Assembly (NCBI RefSeq): GCF_006716695.1
Contig: NZ_VFPN01000001.1
Location: forward strand, 434,001-498,000
Direction of reading: 5' to 3'
Length of the DNA: 64,000 nt
DNA from: Klugiella xanthotipulae
GTDB taxonomy: Bacteria > Actinomycetota > Actinomycetes > Actinomycetales > Microbacteriaceae
Each line of letters opens with the position of its first letter. Positions within the stretch are counted from its first letter, which is position 1. Made by a program: the position numbers and the translations under genes. The notes below the pieces were generated by a model. That model had not been told where the DNA came from, searched no databases, and saw only the letters and a list, made by a program, of their open reading frames with translations. Below are positions 54,101 to 63,037 of the stretch, one piece after another.

Positions 54101-54119
54101 TCAAAGAATTAGGTGAAAA

Positions 54120-54146
54120 TTAGCACTCACTCAGGGCGAGTGCTAG
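54120..54146 (-). promoter_or_regulatory. CIRCE element 1
   Basis: TTAGCACTC, 9-base spacer, GAGTGCTAG; matches the HrcA operator consensus TTAGCACTC-N9-GAGTGCTAA in all but the last base. Located 44 bp upstream of the groEL start. Confidence 0.93.
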
Positions 54147-54154
54147 AGACAATT

Positions 54155-54181
54155 CTGGCACTCGTTGCCTGAGAGTGCAAG
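54155..54181 (-). promoter_or_regulatory. CIRCE element 2
   Basis: CTGGCACTC, 9-base spacer, GAGTGCAAG. The central GCACTC-N9-GAGTGC is perfect and the outer bases diverge. Tandem with element 1 with 8 bp between, so HrcA can bind cooperatively. Confidence 0.85.
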
Positions 54182-54258
54182 TGAGGGTGATACGGGGCGT
54201 TACACACGAGGCGAAAGCCCAGCACACCGCCCGAATAGGGGCGAGGGGAGGGTCGGCC

Positions 54259-55293
54259 CTAACCCGTCACAATCGTTCCGGTCTCGGCCGGAACGAGCTC
54301 AATCCAGGTGTTTCCGGGGGCCAGCAGCACGCTCGAACCGCTACTGTCGGTGAACCGTAACGGATCATCCCGCCCGTCTTTTGACCAGATGCCCTGGACG
54401 GTGTGGCCGTTAGCAGAGAACCAACCCTCGCCCGATCCGCTCAGCACGGTCCGGGGAACGTCGCCCAGTTCTACAGGCACTTTCAGGGCCACCACGTTAA
54501 CGGTCGCGATACGCTGACCTTCGCTATCAAGATCGGGGGCGTCCTCTTGATGACGCAGATAGGTTCCCGTTGCGGCGTCCCAGTCCCACGAGGGATAGCG
54601 GATGTGCGAGAAGGTCATCGCGATACGCGCCGAGGGCACCCCTGCCACCGAGGCGGTGCTCCCACCCGGGTCACTCGCGTAGGCGAACTGCGGGGCGGGG
54701 GCGGGCACCTCGGCGTAGTCGGCCAGGGCGTCCGCGGCCCGAAGCACCACGTTGTGGGGTGCCCGACGCGATGTATCGCGGAAGAAGTGGGTCTGGTCCC
54801 GGTCAAAGATCAGGTTCTGCACGGGCGCGGCCTGCATAAGCGCCACAAACTGCTGTTGACCTCCCGAGTAGGCCACGACGCCGCCGAGAGGTGACAAGAT
54901 ATCGGGGTCCATCGGCCGGATCGAGCGCACCGGACCCACCTCGTCGGGAACGGTTGACTGCCAGATAGCGGCGTAACGCGTATAGCCACCCTCAACGAGC
55001 TCTTCGAAGACGAGGTCGGTGGTGTTCAGCCCGATCTGTGGCCGGGCTCGCTCGTGGTTGTCGATCTTGACGGCGAGCGAGGGATTCTCGGCCTCCCCCG
55101 CCGCGATAACCGTGCCGCGCAACGGGGCACGAACCGGCTCGGCGGGGGATGACGAGGTCGTGACGGGTCTCGGATCAGCCGCAGGCTCGCCCCCCGCACA
55201 ACCCGCGGTCAATCCCAGGACGGCGAGCGCCGTGGCCAGCGCGATCACTGGGCGGGGAAGACGACGTCCCCCGCGTGCGACTGTAACCATCAT
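54259..55293 (-). CDS. DUF3048 lipoprotein (YerB-like)
   Basis: 344 aa. Lipoprotein signal: LATALAVLGLTAGCAGGEPA with the lipobox Cys at about residue 32. The DUF3048 body carries LAVKIDNHERARPQIGLNTT, VPDEVGPVRSIRPMDPDIL and FSHIRYPSWDWDAATG. Outside the membrane, role unknown; possibly wall-associated. 16 bp after the LytR_C gene, same strand, so co-transcribed. Confidence 0.87.
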   Translation of the reverse strand: MMVTVARGGRRLPRPVIALATALAVLGLTAGCAGGEPAADPRPVTTSSSPAEPVRAPLRGTVIAAGEAENPSLAVKIDNHERARPQIGLNTTDLVFEELVEGGYTRYAAIWQSTVPDEVGPVRSIRPMDPDILSPLGGVVAYSGGQQQFVALMQAAPVQNLIFDRDQTHFFRDTSRRAPHNVVLRAADALADYAEVPAPAPQFAYASDPGGSTASVAGVPSARIAMTFSHIRYPSWDWDAATGTYLRHQEDAPDLDSEGQRIATVNVVALKVPVELGDVPRTVLSGSGEGWFSANGHTVQGIWSKDGRDDPLRFTDSSGSSVLLAPGNTWIELVPAETGTIVTG

Positions 55294-55309
55294 TCCCCCT
55301 GTCTACTCG

Positions 55310-55939
55310 CTACTGCGTGGGCACCTGAAAGTCGGAGCCCAAGAGCACGATGAGCTGTGAACCGAACTCGCTGTAATCGGCGGAAAGGTAGTATTGCAGG
55401 CCGCCCAGTTTCTCGGCCAGACCCCGTGCGAGGCCCTCGTCGGCGGCGTTGACGTAAAACACGGCGCTGATCTCAACATCCTCGGTGGTGTTACTGCCCG
55501 AGTAGGTCACCTCACCCAGGCTACCTGCGGTAATGAAGGCGGAGGTCTCGTCACCGAGGGTGATGTCGGAGGTACCGTTCAGGATCGTGATGGAGGTGTC
55601 GGGGCTCACCACGGCATCGGCAGCGGGGGTCTCTTCGACCGCCGTCGGTTGTGCGGTGGAGCCAGGAATGGACAGGTTCAGGTTGCCCTCACCAATCGCC
55701 AGGTAGAGGATGCCACCAACCGCCAGGACAATCGTGGCTAGGGCAGCCCACATGAAGCGGATCCACTTCGTGCCGCGTCGGGACGCCGAGCGGTGCACTC
55801 CTACCCGCTTACCCATCTGGGGTTTCTCGAACGGATCCTCGTCGGATTGGAGCACGTTGATGGAGTTGGATCGGTGCCCCGAAGAGGTGGCGGAACCGCG
55901 GCTACTCACAAGGTGCTTGTCGTTACCGTTTCGTGCCAT
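55310..55939 (-). CDS. LytR C-terminal-domain membrane protein
   Basis: 209 aa from the ATG at 55939. Cytoplasmic N-terminus of about 60 residues, one membrane helix (WAALATIVLAVGGILYLAIG), then a LytR_C domain outside (ITILNGTSDITLGDETSAFI; EGLARGLAEKLGG; QLIVLLGSDF). Such proteins accompany the cell-wall glycopolymer ligases. The open frame to 56050 is probably not translated. Confidence 0.85.
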   Translation of the reverse strand: MARNGNDKHLVSSRGSATSSGHRSNSINVLQSDEDPFEKPQMGKRVGVHRSASRRGTKWIRFMWAALATIVLAVGGILYLAIGEGNLNLSIPGSTAQPTAVEETPAADAVVSPDTSITILNGTSDITLGDETSAFITAGSLGEVTYSGSNTTEDVEISAVFYVNAADEGLARGLAEKLGGLQYYLSADYSEFGSQLIVLLGSDFQVPTQ

Positions 55940-56093
55940 TGCTTTTGGGGTTCCGTCTCTTTTTTGCGTTTCCAACTCCGATAGTATCGCCCATCCCCGG
56001 CCGTGTCTCAACGTGCCCCGGGAAACCCACTCAGCGTAGACGGAAAACATAGCAGAGGCCTGGCAGCTCGCTGACAGCTTGCAGAACGGTCTA

Positions 56094-56112
56094 TTAGGAT
56101 GGCCTCACTCGA
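56094..56112 (+). promoter_or_regulatory. Possible IdeR/DtxR box upstream of hmuT
   Basis: TTAGGATGGCCTCACTCGA matches the DtxR consensus TTAGGTTAGCCTAACCTAA at 13 of 19 positions, the left half well and the right half poorly. 21 bp before the hmuT start. Plausible because the product takes up heme and ideR is in the window. Confidence 0.35.
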
Positions 56113-56133
56113 CTGTCGTAAGGTGTCACACCC

Positions 56134-57276
56134 ATGAACTCACTGTCGCGCATTCGCGCGCTCGCTTCTCTCGGCCTGGTCACCCTCCTCGGCCTCACCG
56201 CGTGCAGCACCACAAACCCCGCGCCCGGCACGACCACAGCGGTAACCCGCCCGGCCTGCACCAGCGCACAGTCGTTCACCACACCCCTCAGCGAACTCGT
56301 CCCCGTCGGCGACCCGCGCGTGGGCTCCGGCCCGTGCACAGCCGCCCTCCCGGATCACACGGTGACCCCGAGGGTACCATCGGGCCGCCAGAGCCTCCCC
56401 ACCACCGTAACCTCACGCGACCCTGCCGGTGATCAGCGGGTCACCGTTACGGATACCTCGCGCATCATTGCATTCGACATTGCGGGAGCTATCGGCGAGA
56501 CCGTCTTTGCCCTCGGTTACGGAGACAGCATGGTGGGTCGGGACGTCACCACCTCGTTCGACGCCGCCCAGAACCTTCCGGTGGTCACGGGCAGCAGCCA
56601 CTCGATCAACGTGGAGAGTGTGCTCGCGCTCAACCCCACCATCGTCATCACCGACGGCACGATCGGCCCGCTCGACGTGGTGTTGCAGCTGCGGGATGCC
56701 GGGATCCCGCTCGTCTTCATCGATCGGGACCCCTCGCTCGATGGCGCCGTCTCGAAGGCACACCAGGTGGCAGAGGCTCTCGGGGATGCCGCGGCAGGCG
56801 ACACCCTGGCCGACAGCATCTCGACCGACATCACGCGTGTGCAGGAGCAGATAGCCGCGCTCGCACCGACGGATAACGCCGATAAGCCGCGCATCGCCTT
56901 TCTTTACCTCCGCGGAACGTCACGCATCTACTATCTCTTTGGCGCGGGCTCGGGGGCTGATGATCTGATTGCCGCCCTGGGTGGCGTTGATGTGGCCTCA
57001 GAGATCGGCTGGGTGGGCGAGAAACCCATGACCGACGAGGCCCTGATCGAGGCCAACCCCGATCTGCTGCTCGTGATGACGAAGGGTCTCGACAGCGTGG
57101 GCGGACCACAGGGATTAGTGGACTCGCTCGAAGCGGTTGCCCTCACTAACGCGGGGAAAAACCTCAACATCATCGATATGGCCGATAACGACATTATGAC
57201 GTTTGGCCCCCGCACCGCGGAGGCCGTTGACGCCCTGGCTCGGGCTATCTACGCGCCCGACGCCGCCACACGATAA
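56134..57276 (+). CDS. hmuT: Heme ABC transporter substrate-binding lipoprotein HmuT
   Basis: 380 aa. Lipobox LVTLLGLTACSTTNP with Cys at about residue 24. Class III periplasmic-binding fold: IIAFDIAGAIGETVFALGYG, SVLALNPTIVITDGTIGP, IPLVFIDRDPSLDG; close to corynebacterial HmuT with an N-terminal extra 70 residues. Receives heme from surface HtaA-type proteins. The permease and ATPase (hmuU, hmuV) are not next to it. Its end overlaps the convergent HtaA gene by 32 bp. Confidence 0.85.
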   Translation: MNSLSRIRALASLGLVTLLGLTACSTTNPAPGTTTAVTRPACTSAQSFTTPLSELVPVGDPRVGSGPCTAALPDHTVTPRVPSGRQSLPTTVTSRDPAGDQRVTVTDTSRIIAFDIAGAIGETVFALGYGDSMVGRDVTTSFDAAQNLPVVTGSSHSINVESVLALNPTIVITDGTIGPLDVVLQLRDAGIPLVFIDRDPSLDGAVSKAHQVAEALGDAAAGDTLADSISTDITRVQEQIAALAPTDNADKPRIAFLYLRGTSRIYYLFGAGSGADDLIAALGGVDVASEIGWVGEKPMTDEALIEANPDLLLVMTKGLDSVGGPQGLVDSLEAVALTNAGKNLNIIDMADNDIMTFGPRTAEAVDALARAIYAPDAATR

Positions 57277-58081
57277 CCGCAGCACCGCCGCCGATTAGCA
57301 CACCCCCCACAAGCACCCAGATTCCGAACGGGGGCGAGGTCGTGGGGGTGTCATTCTCCAGGTTGCCCGGCATCGCGCTGGGTGCGACGCCGGGAGCCTC
57401 TGACGCGGCAGGACACGGCCCAAATGTGAGCGAAAAGTTGAGGGGATCCAGATCAGCCCCCTGCTCATAGAACTCGGCGAACGCGACAACCCCGGGCTCG
57501 GTGAGTGTGGCGGCGACCCTCTCCCGGGTGACGGTGTTGCCGGAGGAGATCTCCAGCGGCGCAGTGAGCTCCAGGGTGGCCGCGCGCACGGCCGTCTCCC
57601 GAACCGACTCGTTACCCTCGGGGTCGTTGCTCCGCAGGTCGAGCAGGAGATACGCCTCGGTGGGTGAGACCACCTCGATCTGGGGGTTGGCGAGAGTCAG
57701 GTTAAGGATGTCGTCGTGCCCGGTGAACCGAATAGATCCGGTAAAGGATGCCGTGCCGCTGCCCGTCTTCTCACTGAAGCCACCGGCGGGGTTGCTCCAC
57801 CCGAAGGTGGGTGTCGTGTAGGTGGCCCCATCGGCGACCTCCCACGAGCCGTTGGCAATCGTACCGCTAATGTAGGCGCGAAAACTCTCTTTGACTCCCC
57901 AGGTAAGGGTGCCCGCGCTGACGGGGCAGCCGGTCTCTGCCGTCTCGGCGACGGCTGGTAACGGTGCGGACATCCCCATCGCGCTCAGGAATCCACCGGA
58001 GGCCAGAAGAAGAGCGACCAGGCCCCACGTTCGGCCGCGGGGAGTTCTGCCCTGTCGGTCACGCACACACTCGGCACCCAC
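57245..58081 (-). CDS. HtaA-domain surface heme-binding protein
   Basis: 278 aa, GTG start at 58081 with AAAGGA 8 bp upstream. Signal peptide (LVALLLASGGFLSAMGMSAP), one HtaA domain (GTLTWGVKESFRAYISGTIA; FGWSNPAGGFSEKTGSGTAS; HDDILNLTLANPQIEV), then a Pro-rich linker and a C-terminal membrane helix with a basic tail (IVWRRRARR). Takes heme at the surface and hands it to HmuT. One HtaA domain instead of the two in corynebacterial HtaA. Confidence 0.82.
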   Translation of the reverse strand: MGAECVRDRQGRTPRGRTWGLVALLLASGGFLSAMGMSAPLPAVAETAETGCPVSAGTLTWGVKESFRAYISGTIANGSWEVADGATYTTPTFGWSNPAGGFSEKTGSGTASFTGSIRFTGHDDILNLTLANPQIEVVSPTEAYLLLDLRSNDPEGNESVRETAVRAATLELTAPLEISSGNTVTRERVAATLTEPGVVAFAEFYEQGADLDPLNFSLTFGPCPAASEAPGVAPSAMPGNLENDTPTTSPPFGIWVLVGGVLIGGGAAVIVWRRRARR

Positions 58082-58127
58082 GATAAAAATCCTTTGTTTG
58101 TGTCCCTCGTAGTTTTACAGAGAAAAG

Positions 58128-58146
58128 GAAGCCAAGCCTAGCCTAA
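58128..58146 (-). promoter_or_regulatory. Possible IdeR/DtxR box upstream of the HtaA gene
   Basis: On the minus strand TTAGGCTAGGCTTGGCTTC, with a good left half (TTAGGNTAG) but a weak right half, 12 of 19 against the DtxR consensus. About 45 bp upstream of the htaA-type start. Confidence 0.35.
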
Positions 58147-58287
58147 TTTCAGAGGACCTGTCAAAAACCAGCAACCTCTCCCCCGCGACCCCACAGAAGA
58201 GGCGAGCCACCCGGCGGAGGGCGAACGCGACCTACACTGGACTGATACGCGGTGTGGGGTATCCCACATAACATAAGGAGTATTTTC

Positions 58288-58710
58288 ATGGCATACGAGG
58301 TCAGCCTGAGCGACGACGAGTGGCGCGCCCGCCTCACCCCCGAGCAGTACCAGATCCTCCGCCAGGCCGGAACCGAACGACCCGGCACCGGTGAACTTCT
58401 CGACGAGAAGAGGTCCGGTCTCTACACCTGCGCCGCCTGCGGCAACGAACTCTTCACCGCGGGCACCAAATTCGACTCGGGATGCGGCTGGCCCAGCTTC
58501 TACGAGTCGGTGCGCCCCGAAGCCGTCGAACTTCTCGACGACCACAGTCTCGGCACCACCCGCACCGAGGTGCGCTGCGCGCGCTGCGGCTCGCACCTGG
58601 GCCACGTCTTCCCCGACGGTTTTGGCACGCCAACCGGCAACCGATACTGCATGAACTCGCTCTCGCTCAACTTTGCTGAGGCCGCCGATCAGACGACAAC
58701 CAATGAGTAG
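58288..58710 (+). CDS. msrB: Peptide-methionine (R)-S-oxide reductase
   Basis: 140 aa, start chosen at ATG 58288 with AAGGAG upstream. Repairs methionine-R-sulfoxide. Two CxxC zinc motifs (TCAACGNELF written TCAACGN-type CAAC and VRCARCGSHLGH), the GCGWPSFYE motif, and the catalytic Cys in NRYCMNSLSL. Stop overlaps the nitroreductase start by 8 bp. Confidence 0.95.
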   Translation: MAYEVSLSDDEWRARLTPEQYQILRQAGTERPGTGELLDEKRSGLYTCAACGNELFTAGTKFDSGCGWPSFYESVRPEAVELLDDHSLGTTRTEVRCARCGSHLGHVFPDGFGTPTGNRYCMNSLSLNFAEAADQTTTNE

Positions 58711-59281
58711 CGTTTACGACGCCGTCCGTAACCGCCGGTCCTGCTCAAAAGTCACCGCCGACACCCCTGACCGTGACGAACTGCTACACCTCATTGAGGC
58801 GGCCGGACGCGTCGCCGACCACAGTTCGTTACACCCGTGGCGGGTGATCGAAATCCGGGGGGATGCACGGCTCGCTCTCGCCCAATCATTTGCCCAGGCC
58901 GAGGCCAAGAAGAAGGGCACGCACACGAAGAAGAACACGGCCGGGGTGGTAGAGGGATACGCCCGCAAGACCCAGCGGGCCGAACTCCTGCTAGCCGTGG
59001 TGTACTCACCGCAGTCCAGCGGGAAGGTGCCCGACTGGGAGCAGGAGGCCGTGGCCTCCGGGGTCGCACACGCGCTCATGCTCCTGCTCGACGATGCGGG
59101 CTGGGGTACCATCTGGCGCACCGGCTCGTACACGCGGGCCAAAGCTGTGCACCGGGCACACCGGCTGGCGAAAACCGAACGGCTCCTGGGCTGGCTCTAC
59201 GTGGGCGGCAAACCCTCGAAGGAGAAAGACGGACGGCCACGCAAGACCGTCAACGCCGAGAAGTTTCTCACCCACCTGTAA
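58703..59281 (+). CDS. Nitroreductase-family protein
   Basis: 192 aa. FMN/NAD(P)H nitroreductase fold: VYDAVRNRRSCSKVTADTPD, then SSLHPWRVIEI, GVAHALMLLLDDAGWGTIWR and LLGWLYVGG. An insertion with Lys-rich AEAKKKGTHTKKNT replaces the usual short loop. Coupled to msrB, both possibly linked to redox defence. Substrate not known. Confidence 0.85.
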   Translation: MSSVYDAVRNRRSCSKVTADTPDRDELLHLIEAAGRVADHSSLHPWRVIEIRGDARLALAQSFAQAEAKKKGTHTKKNTAGVVEGYARKTQRAELLLAVVYSPQSSGKVPDWEQEAVASGVAHALMLLLDDAGWGTIWRTGSYTRAKAVHRAHRLAKTERLLGWLYVGGKPSKEKDGRPRKTVNAEKFLTHL

Positions 59282-59284
59282 CCT

Positions 59285-60238
59285 CTATGCGCTGCGGATG
59301 TTGCGCGCCGGAGCGCTCGACACGAGCACAGCCACCAGCGCAACCGCCACGCCCACAATCGTGCCCAGCGACACGGCCACCGTGCCGACGGGCAGCGCCA
59401 GGTCCAGGATGAGCGAGCAGCACAGCTGGCCACTCACACTCGCCAGACCCAGAAGAAGCACACCGGTTCGCTTGACAAAAACGGCCATCCCCCCGATAAA
59501 AATCGTGCCAATAACGCCGCCCGTGTACAGCCACGGTGCGGTGGGGATGCTCTCGGGCAGACCCACAAAGACGGCGCGCGCGGTCGTCACCACGAGCAGA
59601 ATCACCGTGCCCACCAGGAAGTTCACAAATGTAGCCGTCACCGCACTGCCGGTCTGCGCCCGCACCCGCCCGTTCACGGCGGGCTGCCACGCGGTACCAA
59701 AACCCGCAATGAGCGGCATGATGAACCAGACGAGCTCACCCGCATGGGACAGCTGCCCGCTCACCGTGATCACCACCGCCACGAGACACAGCAGGACGCC
59801 CGCCAACCGGCGACGCGTGGGCGAGATTTTCCCCGACGGACCAATACCCCAGTAGTCGAGCAGCACGCCGAAGCTCGTCTGGCCAGCCACAACCCCGACC
59901 GTGAACAGGGCGACCCCCAGGATGCCCGCGGCAACCCCCTGCGACAGCACCAGAAACGCCCCGGCCGACCCGCCGAGCGCAGCCCACACCGGAAACTCTC
60001 CCGCGCGGATGCCCACCCACAGCGACCGTAGCCCGGCGCGCGCCGGCCGACTCAGCAGCAGACAGATCAGCATCACGACAAGCCCGGAGCTGAACGAGTA
60101 CGTAGCGGCGACAAACCCGTCCCCCAGCCCGAGGCCCAATTGACCGGTAATTCGGGTCTGAATCGCGACAAGAGCGCCGCAGCCCATCACGGCGAGGATT
60201 GCGACCCACAACGGAGTGGTGGAGGATTTTGTGGTCAT
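59285..60238 (-). CDS. DMT-family transporter (YdcZ/DUF606)
   Basis: 317 aa, ten hydrophobic segments arranged as two five-helix repeats, each with a DUF606 signature: ALVAIQTRITGQLGLGLGDG in the first, FGTAWQPAVNGRVRAQTGSA in the second. Small-molecule exporter or importer of unknown substrate. Convergent with the nitroreductase, 3 bp apart. Confidence 0.88.
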   Translation of the reverse strand: MTTKSSTTPLWVAILAVMGCGALVAIQTRITGQLGLGLGDGFVAATYSFSSGLVVMLICLLLSRPARAGLRSLWVGIRAGEFPVWAALGGSAGAFLVLSQGVAAGILGVALFTVGVVAGQTSFGVLLDYWGIGPSGKISPTRRRLAGVLLCLVAVVITVSGQLSHAGELVWFIMPLIAGFGTAWQPAVNGRVRAQTGSAVTATFVNFLVGTVILLVVTTARAVFVGLPESIPTAPWLYTGGVIGTIFIGGMAVFVKRTGVLLLGLASVSGQLCCSLILDLALPVGTVAVSLGTIVGVAVALVAVLVSSAPARNIRSA

Positions 60239-60364
60239 CCCCTCACTATAAGTGGCCGCGGCCCACGATCATTGCCGCATCCCCACAACTCGCCCGTCAC
60301 CACCACTGACGCCCTAGACTGGCCCGACCAGCATCCACTTGTGAATCACAGGAGCTTCCCAATC

Positions 60365-61546
60365 ATGGCTGAATACACCCTCGACCTACCCCTCGACACC
60401 GATTACTACGGCATTTTCGACAGCGTACCCGCCGCCGACCGCACGGTCTGGCAGCGCGCCCGGGCCTGCGTCGCCGAGATCCTGCCCGAGGTCAACAGCG
60501 CCTGGGATGCGGGCGAGTACCCGCTGAGCTGGGTCCGCACCCTGGGCGCACACGGCCTGCTCAACGACGGCGTGGCGGGCCCCGGACTCACCACGATCAG
60601 CCCGCTCGCCGCCGGCCTCGCCACAATGGAACTCTCCCGCGGCGACGGCTCACTCGGAACCATCGCGGGGGTGCAGGCCGGTCTCGCGCTGCGCAGCATC
60701 GCCCTGTTTGGCAGCCCCGAGCAGCAGGCTGAGTGGCTCGTACCGCTCGCCCGCGGCGAAAAACTGGGCGCGTTTGCCCTCACCGAGCCTGCCCACGGAT
60801 CCGACTCGGTCTCGCTCGAAACCGCCGCGGTGCGCGACGGTGACGAGTGGGTCATCAACGGCTCCAAGAAGTGGATCGGCAACGGCTCGGTCGGTGACAT
60901 CACGATCACCTGGGCCCGAGATGAGGAGGGCAATGTGCGCGGCTTCCTCGTGCCGCAAGACACCCCCGGCTACACGGCTGAGACCATTCGCGGAAAAATC
61001 TCGCTGCGGGCCATCCATCAGGCCCTCATCACCTACACGAATGTCCGGGTACCGGCCTCCGCCATCCTGCCCGGTGCGCGCTCCTTTAAGGACACCGCGC
61101 GCATCCTGTTTGCCACCCGCCTGGGGGTGGCCTGGGGCGCACTCGGCCACGCAACCGCGATGTACGAGGCGGCGCTCAGCTACGCCACGCAACGCACCCA
61201 GTTTGGCAAGCCGCTCGCGGCGTTCCAGATGGTGCAGGAGCGGCTGACCGAGATGCTCGCCGAGCTGACCTCCATGCAGCTGCACTGCCTCGCCCTCACA
61301 ACGAGGGAGGCGGCGGGCACCATCACTCCCGCGCAAGCCTCGCTCGCCAAGTACAACAACACCCGCAAGGCCCGACTGATCGGGCAGATCGCGCGGGATA
61401 TGCTGGGCGGCAACGGCATCCTGCTGGAAAACAACGTGGCCCGCCACTTCGCAGACGTGGAGGCGCTGCACACCTACGAGGGAACCGAGAGTATGCAGGC
61501 CCTCCTCGTAGGCCGCGATGTGACGGGCGTGGGGGCGTTTGCCTAG
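60365..61546 (+). CDS. Acyl-CoA dehydrogenase, glutaryl-CoA-type
   Basis: 393 aa from the ATG at 60365. FAD enzyme. Motifs: FALTEPAHGSDSVSLETAA, WVINGSKKWIGNGSVGDITI, RTQFGKPLAAFQMVQERLTE, GGNGILLENNVARHF. The catalytic Glu is in LHTYEGTESMQALLVGRDVT, the arrangement of glutaryl-CoA dehydrogenases, which both oxidise and decarboxylate. The other genes of the lysine or tryptophan degradation pathway are not in the window, so the substrate stays open. Confidence 0.87.
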   Translation: MAEYTLDLPLDTDYYGIFDSVPAADRTVWQRARACVAEILPEVNSAWDAGEYPLSWVRTLGAHGLLNDGVAGPGLTTISPLAAGLATMELSRGDGSLGTIAGVQAGLALRSIALFGSPEQQAEWLVPLARGEKLGAFALTEPAHGSDSVSLETAAVRDGDEWVINGSKKWIGNGSVGDITITWARDEEGNVRGFLVPQDTPGYTAETIRGKISLRAIHQALITYTNVRVPASAILPGARSFKDTARILFATRLGVAWGALGHATAMYEAALSYATQRTQFGKPLAAFQMVQERLTEMLAELTSMQLHCLALTTREAAGTITPAQASLAKYNNTRKARLIGQIARDMLGGNGILLENNVARHFADVEALHTYEGTESMQALLVGRDVTGVGAFA

Positions 61547-61557
61547 CGCAGGCGGAG

Positions 61558-62385
61558 TTAACCGCCGACCGCATCAACCCGCACATCGCCCACGTTTGAT
61601 GTGACCAGGATGGAGCGGGGGGCCGCCGGATCGACAACAATCCCGCTCACCCGCGCCCCGCCAATGTCGCTCTCCACCACAGCGCTGTACGTGCCCGTGG
61701 GCACAAGCACTCGCACGGTGCCCACCTCGGTGACCGCGCGGACGGTCTCGGGTTTCGTCTCGGTCTCGATACGGATGTCCCCCACCTGGGTCGTCACATC
61801 AACGTCGGTCACGTCGGTCGAGACGCGCACACTGCCCACATTGCCATCCACCCGAACCGATTCGAGGGCGGCATCGTCCGCGGGCAGTTCGACACGAATA
61901 TCCGAAACGTAATCGCGGTTCCAGAAGGCACCCCCGCTGCGGCTGGGCACGGTCACCCGCAGAGTTCCGTCCACAACCTCGATGCTGATCATCTGGCCGG
62001 GCTGCTCGTCACGACCGAAACCGAGGGTGTCGTAGCGGACCTGTGCCTGCGTGATACCGGCGGACCGCTCCACCCGAACATCCGCGATCTCGGCCGAAAC
62101 GCTCACGTTTAGCACCTTCTCGGTGATCGGCACGGTCGTGTTGTAGCGGGAAAATTGCCCGCCGACAAACCCGGTGAAGGCCACACTCACGATCGCGCCA
62201 ATCGCAATCACAGACCCCACCAGGAGGGTGGCGACTTTCCAGGGGTTAGGTCCGTCGGAGGGTGTGGATGCGGCGGGGGCTGGCGGAGAATCGGGACCGG
62301 CGGACGGGAATCCACCCTGGGACTGCGGTGCCGACGGGGTCATGGTGTTCACGGGGAACCTTTCAGTATCAAACGGTTGTGTCAT
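61558..62385 (-). CDS. DUF4097 membrane-anchored beta-helix protein
   Basis: 275 aa. Pro-rich N-terminus, one membrane helix (VATLLVGSVIAIGAIVSVAF), then repeated short beta strands of the DUF4097 type (SVRVSTDVTDVDVTTQVGDI; VTEVGTVRVLVPTGTYSAVV). Its ATG overlaps the response-regulator stop (TAATG), so it belongs to that two-component operon. It may be a sensor or an output of the system. Function unknown. Confidence 0.82.
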   Translation of the reverse strand: MTQPFDTERFPVNTMTPSAPQSQGGFPSAGPDSPPAPAASTPSDGPNPWKVATLLVGSVIAIGAIVSVAFTGFVGGQFSRYNTTVPITEKVLNVSVSAEIADVRVERSAGITQAQVRYDTLGFGRDEQPGQMISIEVVDGTLRVTVPSRSGGAFWNRDYVSDIRVELPADDAALESVRVDGNVGSVRVSTDVTDVDVTTQVGDIRIETETKPETVRAVTEVGTVRVLVPTGTYSAVVESDIGGARVSGIVVDPAAPRSILVTSNVGDVRVDAVGG

Positions 62386-63035
62386 TATGCGTCGCTTCCG
62401 AGGTAGCGAAGGACGGCGCGAACGCGGCGATTTTCCGTCTCGACGGGAGCGAGGCCGAGCTTGCTGAAGATGGAGCTGACATGCTTCTCGACGGCACCCT
62501 CCCCCACCACGAGGCTCGCAGCGATGGCCGCGTTGGACCGGCCCTCGGCCATCAGCTTGAGCACCTCCCGCTCCCGGGGGGTGAGCAATTCGAGGCCGGA
62601 TGTTCGTCTCGATCTCACCACGATCTGCGCCACCACCTCGGGGTCAAGCACCGTACCGCCCGCACCCACGTTGTCAACGGCTGAGAGGAATTCGTCCACA
62701 TCTGCAACTCGATCCTTGAGGAGGTAGCCGAGGCCACCCGTGTTATCACCAATCAATTCGGCGGCATACCGTTCCTCGACGTACTGCGAGAGCACCAACA
62801 CACGCACCTGCGGGTTCTGGGAACGAATAACGGCCGCCGCTCGGATACCCTCGTCGCTGAAGGTGGGCGGCATTCGCACATCCACAATCGCAAGGTCGGG
62901 ATTGTGCACGGTCACGGCCGCCAGTAGATCTTTGGCGTTATCGACGGCGCTCACCACCTCATGCCCGGCATCCACGAGCAAATGTTCGAGACCCACCCGC
63001 AGCAAAACGGAGTCTTCGGCAATCACAATCCGCAC
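62385..63035 (-). CDS. NarL/LuxR-family response regulator
   Basis: 216 aa. Receiver with the Asp in DLAIVDVRMPPTFSDEG and Lys in GGLGYLLKDRVADV; C-terminal LuxR helix-turn-helix LTPREREVLKLMAEGRSNAA, then VGEGAVEKHVSSIFSKLGL. Follows the kinase by 2 bp and is coupled to the DUF4097 gene. Confidence 0.92.
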   Translation of the reverse strand: MRIVIAEDSVLLRVGLEHLLVDAGHEVVSAVDNAKDLLAAVTVHNPDLAIVDVRMPPTFSDEGIRAAAVIRSQNPQVRVLVLSQYVEERYAAELIGDNTGGLGYLLKDRVADVDEFLSAVDNVGAGGTVLDPEVVAQIVVRSRRTSGLELLTPREREVLKLMAEGRSNAAIAASLVVGEGAVEKHVSSIFSKLGLAPVETENRRVRAVLRYLGSDA

Positions 63036-63037
63036 GG

